The position numbers and the translations under genes are program-made. Below are positions 13,889 to 16,699 of a stretch of 16,699 nt of DNA, one piece after another (position 1 is the first letter of the stretch; each line of letters begins with the position of its first letter). The notes below the pieces were generated by a model. That model was not told the DNA's origin. It did no database searches and worked only from the letters and a program-made list of their open reading frames with translations. The stretch is from Candidatus Helarchaeota archaeon (lineage in GTDB: Archaea > Asgardarchaeota > Lokiarchaeia > Helarchaeales > HEL-GB-A): positions 1 to 16,699 of the forward strand of contig JAEOSY010000550.1 in NCBI GenBank assembly GCA_016840125.1, in the 5' to 3' direction.

Positions 13889-13902
13889 CAAAAATATTTA
13901 TT
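13889..13902 (+). promoter_or_regulatory. TATA-like element of the LRR-SIR2-TPR gene
   Basis: An AT-rich AAAAATATTTATTA about 70 bases upstream of the ATG at 13972 would give a leader of about 45 bases ending in AGAGGAG (13956-13962). Confidence 0.35.
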
Positions 13903-13971
13903 ATTCAACCATGAAAATTTCAGCCAAAGCCTCGTAAAATAAAGAAGTAAAAACCAGAGGAGCTGAGATCT

Positions 13972-16699
13972 ATGAAAGACTTGTTTGTTGAAGTACATGG
14001 AAAGAAAATTGAACTTCACAAGGAGACATGGGATGAGTCTGGTCTTCCACCTGGTTTTTCACTTCCAGGGATTTCTTTAGATTTAAATGGATTACACGTT
14101 AAAAGCATTTTAGAAATAGAGGGATTGGGTGCACTTTCCGTTCTCGAAACATTAGATCTTGGAGGGAATCAACTCACGAAGATCGAAGGGTTGGAATCCC
14201 TTTCCAACCTACAGACTTTAGATCTCCATGAAAATCAAATTACAAGGATCGAAGGGTTGGAATCACTCTCCAACCTAGAGACTTTAAAGCTTGGAGGAAA
14301 CCGAATCACGAAAATTGAAGGGTTGGAATCCCTTTCCAACCTACGAGTTTTATATCTGGTGGGGAATCGAATTACGGAGATCGGAGGGTTGGAATCACTC
14401 TCCAACCTACAAACTTTAGTCCTTGGAGGAAACCGAATCACGAAGATCGAAGGATTGGAATCACTCTCCAAGCTATCCGAATTATTTCTTTTTGACAATC
14501 GGATCACGGAGATCGAGGGATTGGAATCGCTCAAGCTATATAAGTTAAATCTGGCGCGGAATCGGATCACAGAGGTCAAGGGGTTAGAATCGCACTCCAA
14601 GCTATATAAGTTAAATCTTACTGGGAATCGGATCACGGAGATCCAGGGGCTGGACTCGCTCTCCAACCTAGAGACTCTAGATCTGGCGGAGAATCGGATC
14701 ACGGAGATCCAGGGACTGGACTCGCTCTTCAACCTAAATAAATTAGATCTTACCAACAATCAGATCATGGAGATCCAGGGACTGGACTCGCTCTTCAACC
14801 TAAACAAATTATATCTTACCAACAATCGGGTCGCAGAGATCAAAGGACTTTCACTTTTACGTGAATTATGGGAGTTAAAACTCGACGGCAATCCCATTAT
14901 AGAAAGCCAGAGAGAATTGATGGAGGATGCTAGAAAAGCTGTCGAATTTTGTTTGTTCGGGAGGGATTTCGACCTAAAAAAATTTCTTACAGGACCTTCA
15001 CCCAAAACATTTCTGATAGGGGCCGGTTGCTCTACGGACCCACCATCATCCCTGCCTGATGGAAGGACAATGATCGAAGCAATCATTCGATTCGCAGGCG
15101 ACGAACGCGAAGTGGACGAACTTTTGAAGCTCAAACCTCTACGATTTGAAGGAGTAATGGGGACATTTCAAACGGTGGATCCTGATTTAAGAATAATTAA
15201 TTATTATGGAGATTGTGAATCCCCTAACCTACAACATCTATTCCTGGCGAAAATGATCAGGCAAGGGCATTTTGTTATAACAACGAATTTCGATTTTTTG
15301 ATTGAACGTGCCCTATTACTGAGTGGAGTTTCTCGGAACGCTATTGTACCAGTAATTACTGAAGCGGACTTCAAACAATATGAAAATCCTGCAGAGTTGT
15401 TTCATCAAGGGAGGAGATGCGTGTATAAAATCCATGGTTCCACAAAAAACATCATTACAGGGGAAGATACCCGTGCCTCCTTAGTCGCCACCATTCAAGC
15501 GTTTGCAGCCAATAAAGAAGGGATGAGTCTTTTCCAACTTGAAGCGTTCAAACAACCGTTCTTCGAAAATATCACGAAAAATCGAACATTAGTAGTAATG
15601 GGGTATTCTGGAAGCGATGATTTTGATATTGTCCCTGCATTGAAAGCTCTATCACATTTACAAACTGTTATTTGGATTCATCATCAACCAAATGCAGATC
15701 AAACAGTCCGAATCATCGAAGAGGATAAAGAATTCGATACCATTGAAGGGGAGAAAACGAACCTTATTCTTACGGACATTAGGCATAATATCTCTAAAGT
15801 ATATCGGATTGATGTGGATACGCCCGAACTCATTGCAGGAATACTGGATTCAAATACTGTCGAGGCTCAAAAGGAATACATCATGCGCCCCTTGAAATGG
15901 CTTAAAAGCACTTTTGGAGAAATTAAACCAGTATATAAAGACTACTTTACTACGAGCTTATTTCTTCAAACAGGTAATTATAAGGACGCTTTAAGGGCTG
16001 CTAAGAAATATCTTAACACTGCCTGTCGAGATGGGAATCTAGAGCGAGAAGCCTATGCATTAACTTGCTTATTAATGGCTTTATCCACATTAGGAGATTT
16101 TAAAGAAGCTCTTTCGTATGGGAAGCGAGCCCTCAAGCTCTATAATAAATTAAAAAAGGAAGATGAAAAACCCAACGTGATTTACCATATAGGCAATGCT
16201 TATAAGGAGTTAGGCAAATATAAGAAAGCATTGAAACATATGAAAAAGGCATTGAAGCTCTCTACAAAGTTGGGTGATGAGCCAGCTCGCGCCTATTGCT
16301 TGAACGCTATTGGAATGATTCAGGATCGGAAGGCTGGATCATCTATTAGTTTGGAAACTTATAAAGAGGCATATGCGATTTTTGAGAGGGCCGGCCACCT
16401 AGCTGGGCTCCTAGCCACTTTAAATAACATTGGATATTCGTATTATGTTCAAAGGAACTATGGCAAAGCTAGGAAATATTATCTCAAAGGGCTCGAAATT
16501 GCTAAGGAGTTAAATAATTTGGGAAGTCAGACGCACTTCCTAAACAATCTGGGGATGCTCGCCCTTGATGAAGCTTCCGAAAAGAAGAGCCAAGCAGATA
16601 AAGATCGCTATCGAAAAAGTGCGATAAAGCATCTAAAAAAGGCGTTTAAAATATCAAACCATTTAGGGACTCGTGTATCAATGGCGCTTTATGCGAATA
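13972..16699 (+). CDS. LRR-SIR2-TPR protein, probable NAD-acting effector (3' end beyond the window)
   Basis: One uninterrupted frame of at least 909 residues, open at the window end. The ATG at 13972 follows AGAGGAG with 9 bases spacing. Residues 1-54 are a short N-terminal segment. Residues 55-316 hold twelve SDS22-like LRRs, mostly 22 residues (the seventh lost one residue). Residues ~340-620 form a SIR2 domain with GAGCS (350-354), TTNFD (437-441, N439), the catalytic-type histidine H488 in KIHG, and GYSGSDD (544-550). From about 650 on, six or more TPR-type helical pairs of 34-40 residues run to the end. SIR2 domains of this kind in prokaryotic defence proteins (Thoeris ThsA, DSR, SIR2-APAZ) hydrolyse NAD+ to stop infected cells; related domains deacylate proteins. 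LRR and TPR arrays would recognise a trigger or hold an oligomer. The defence role is inferred. Confidence 0.88.
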   Translation, partial: MKDLFVEVHGKKIELHKETWDESGLPPGFSLPGISLDLNGLHVKSILEIEGLGALSVLETLDLGGNQLTKIEGLESLSNLQTLDLHENQITRIEGLESLSNLETLKLGGNRITKIEGLESLSNLRVLYLVGNRITEIGGLESLSNLQTLVLGGNRITKIEGLESLSKLSELFLFDNRITEIEGLESLKLYKLNLARNRITEVKGLESHSKLYKLNLTGNRITEIQGLDSLSNLETLDLAENRITEIQGLDSLFNLNKLDLTNNQIMEIQGLDSLFNLNKLYLTNNRVAEIKGLSLLRELWELKLDGNPIIESQRELMEDARKAVEFCLFGRDFDLKKFLTGPSPKTFLIGAGCSTDPPSSLPDGRTMIEAIIRFAGDEREVDELLKLKPLRFEGVMGTFQTVDPDLRIINYYGDCESPNLQHLFLAKMIRQGHFVITTNFDFLIERALLLSGVSRNAIVPVITEADFKQYENPAELFHQGRRCVYKIHGSTKNIITGEDTRASLVATIQAFAANKEGMSLFQLEAFKQPFFENITKNRTLVVMGYSGSDDFDIVPALKALSHLQTVIWIHHQPNADQTVRIIEEDKEFDTIEGEKTNLILTDIRHNISKVYRIDVDTPELIAGILDSNTVEAQKEYIMRPLKWLKSTFGEIKPVYKDYFTTSLFLQTGNYKDALRAAKKYLNTACRDGNLEREAYALTCLLMALSTLGDFKEALSYGKRALKLYNKLKKEDEKPNVIYHIGNAYKELGKYKKALKHMKKALKLSTKLGDEPARAYCLNAIGMIQDRKAGSSISLETYKEAYAIFERAGHLAGLLATLNNIGYSYYVQRNYGKARKYYLKGLEIAKELNNLGSQTHFLNNLGMLALDEASEKKSQADKDRYRKSAIKHLKKAFKISNHLGTRVSMALYAN
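14134..14856 (+). repeat. Tandem 66-base in-frame repeats coding LRRs
   Basis: Eleven units of 66 bases (one of 63) in the LRR part of the LRR-SIR2-TPR gene. Neighbouring units are nearly identical as DNA: 14704-14760 and 14770-14826 differ at two of 57 positions. The seventh unit lacks one codon (TCC). Such identity at silent sites indicates recent expansion or gene conversion. This region is also the most likely place for assembly collapse. Confidence 0.85.

Noticed and set aside
14134..14856. CRISPR-like or minisatellite array
   Set aside because: Units are contiguous, in frame and code for LRRs, with no unique spacers.
14235..15134. Two long reading frames on the - strand opposite the LRR repeats
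   Set aside because: They are Ser/Arg-rich mirror images of the 66-base repeats; the + strand frame has the LRR and SIR2 motifs and a good ribosome site.
1..16699. tRNA, rRNA, insertion sequence or integrase genes
   Set aside because: No T-arm consensus with cloverleaf, no rRNA segments, no terminal inverted repeats flanking a transposase, and no DDE or tyrosine-recombinase motifs were seen.

Overview
The window looks like archaeal DNA and most resembles an Asgard (Promethearchaeota) genome. It encodes a TFB-type transcription factor. It has AT-rich TATA-like boxes about 25-60 bases upstream of starts, and strong Shine-Dalgarno sites in front of TTG and GTG starts. It also carries a set of genes often seen together in Asgard archaea: two MglA/Ras-like small GTPases, a roadblock-like protein, a longin-like protein, an AN1 zinc finger and leucine-rich-repeat (LRR) proteins. 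The lineage call is inference from gene content; no rRNA or other phylogenetic marker is present.

Region 1 (66-2939, + strand) starts with a roadblock-like gene whose stop overlaps the start of an MglA-like GTPase gene. A B12-binding-type radical SAM gene with its own promoter follows. Region 2 (2949-6684, - strand) holds a divergent TFB gene preceded in one operon by a small longin-like gene, then a multi-spanning membrane protein whose real start seems to lie upstream of any ATG/GTG/TTG, then a PP-loop ATPase resembling N-acetyl sugar amidotransferases. Region 3 (6685-7178) has no convincing protein gene; a promoter-like element and several inverted repeats on the - strand suggest a structured RNA. 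Region 4 (7179-7784) is a second, paralogous MglA-like GTPase.

Region 5 (8000-16699) looks like an accessory or defence-flavoured block. A two-gene operon pairs an AAA_21/OLD-like ATPase with a small protein carrying TOPRIM-like acidic motifs. Converging on it is an AN1 zinc finger fused to a PD-(D/E)XK nuclease-like domain. Next come a YkgJ-type Cys-cluster protein and an LRR protein with twelve exact 22-residue repeats. After a gene-poor stretch holding three tiny Cys-containing reading frames on the - strand, the window ends inside a large protein with the order LRR, SIR2, TPR. This last gene (13972 to beyond 16699) is the best candidate for an undescribed system: an LRR array fused in front of a SIR2 domain with all its NAD-binding and catalytic motifs, followed by a TPR array. 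The layout is that of a sensor-effector protein.

How the parts may work together (inference): the roadblock protein probably regulates the adjacent GTPase; the longin-like protein is co-expressed with TFB; and the 8-16.7 kb block combines ATPase/nuclease and NAD-consuming effector modules of the kinds found in anti-phage systems. No tRNA, rRNA, CRISPR array, transposase or integrase was seen.
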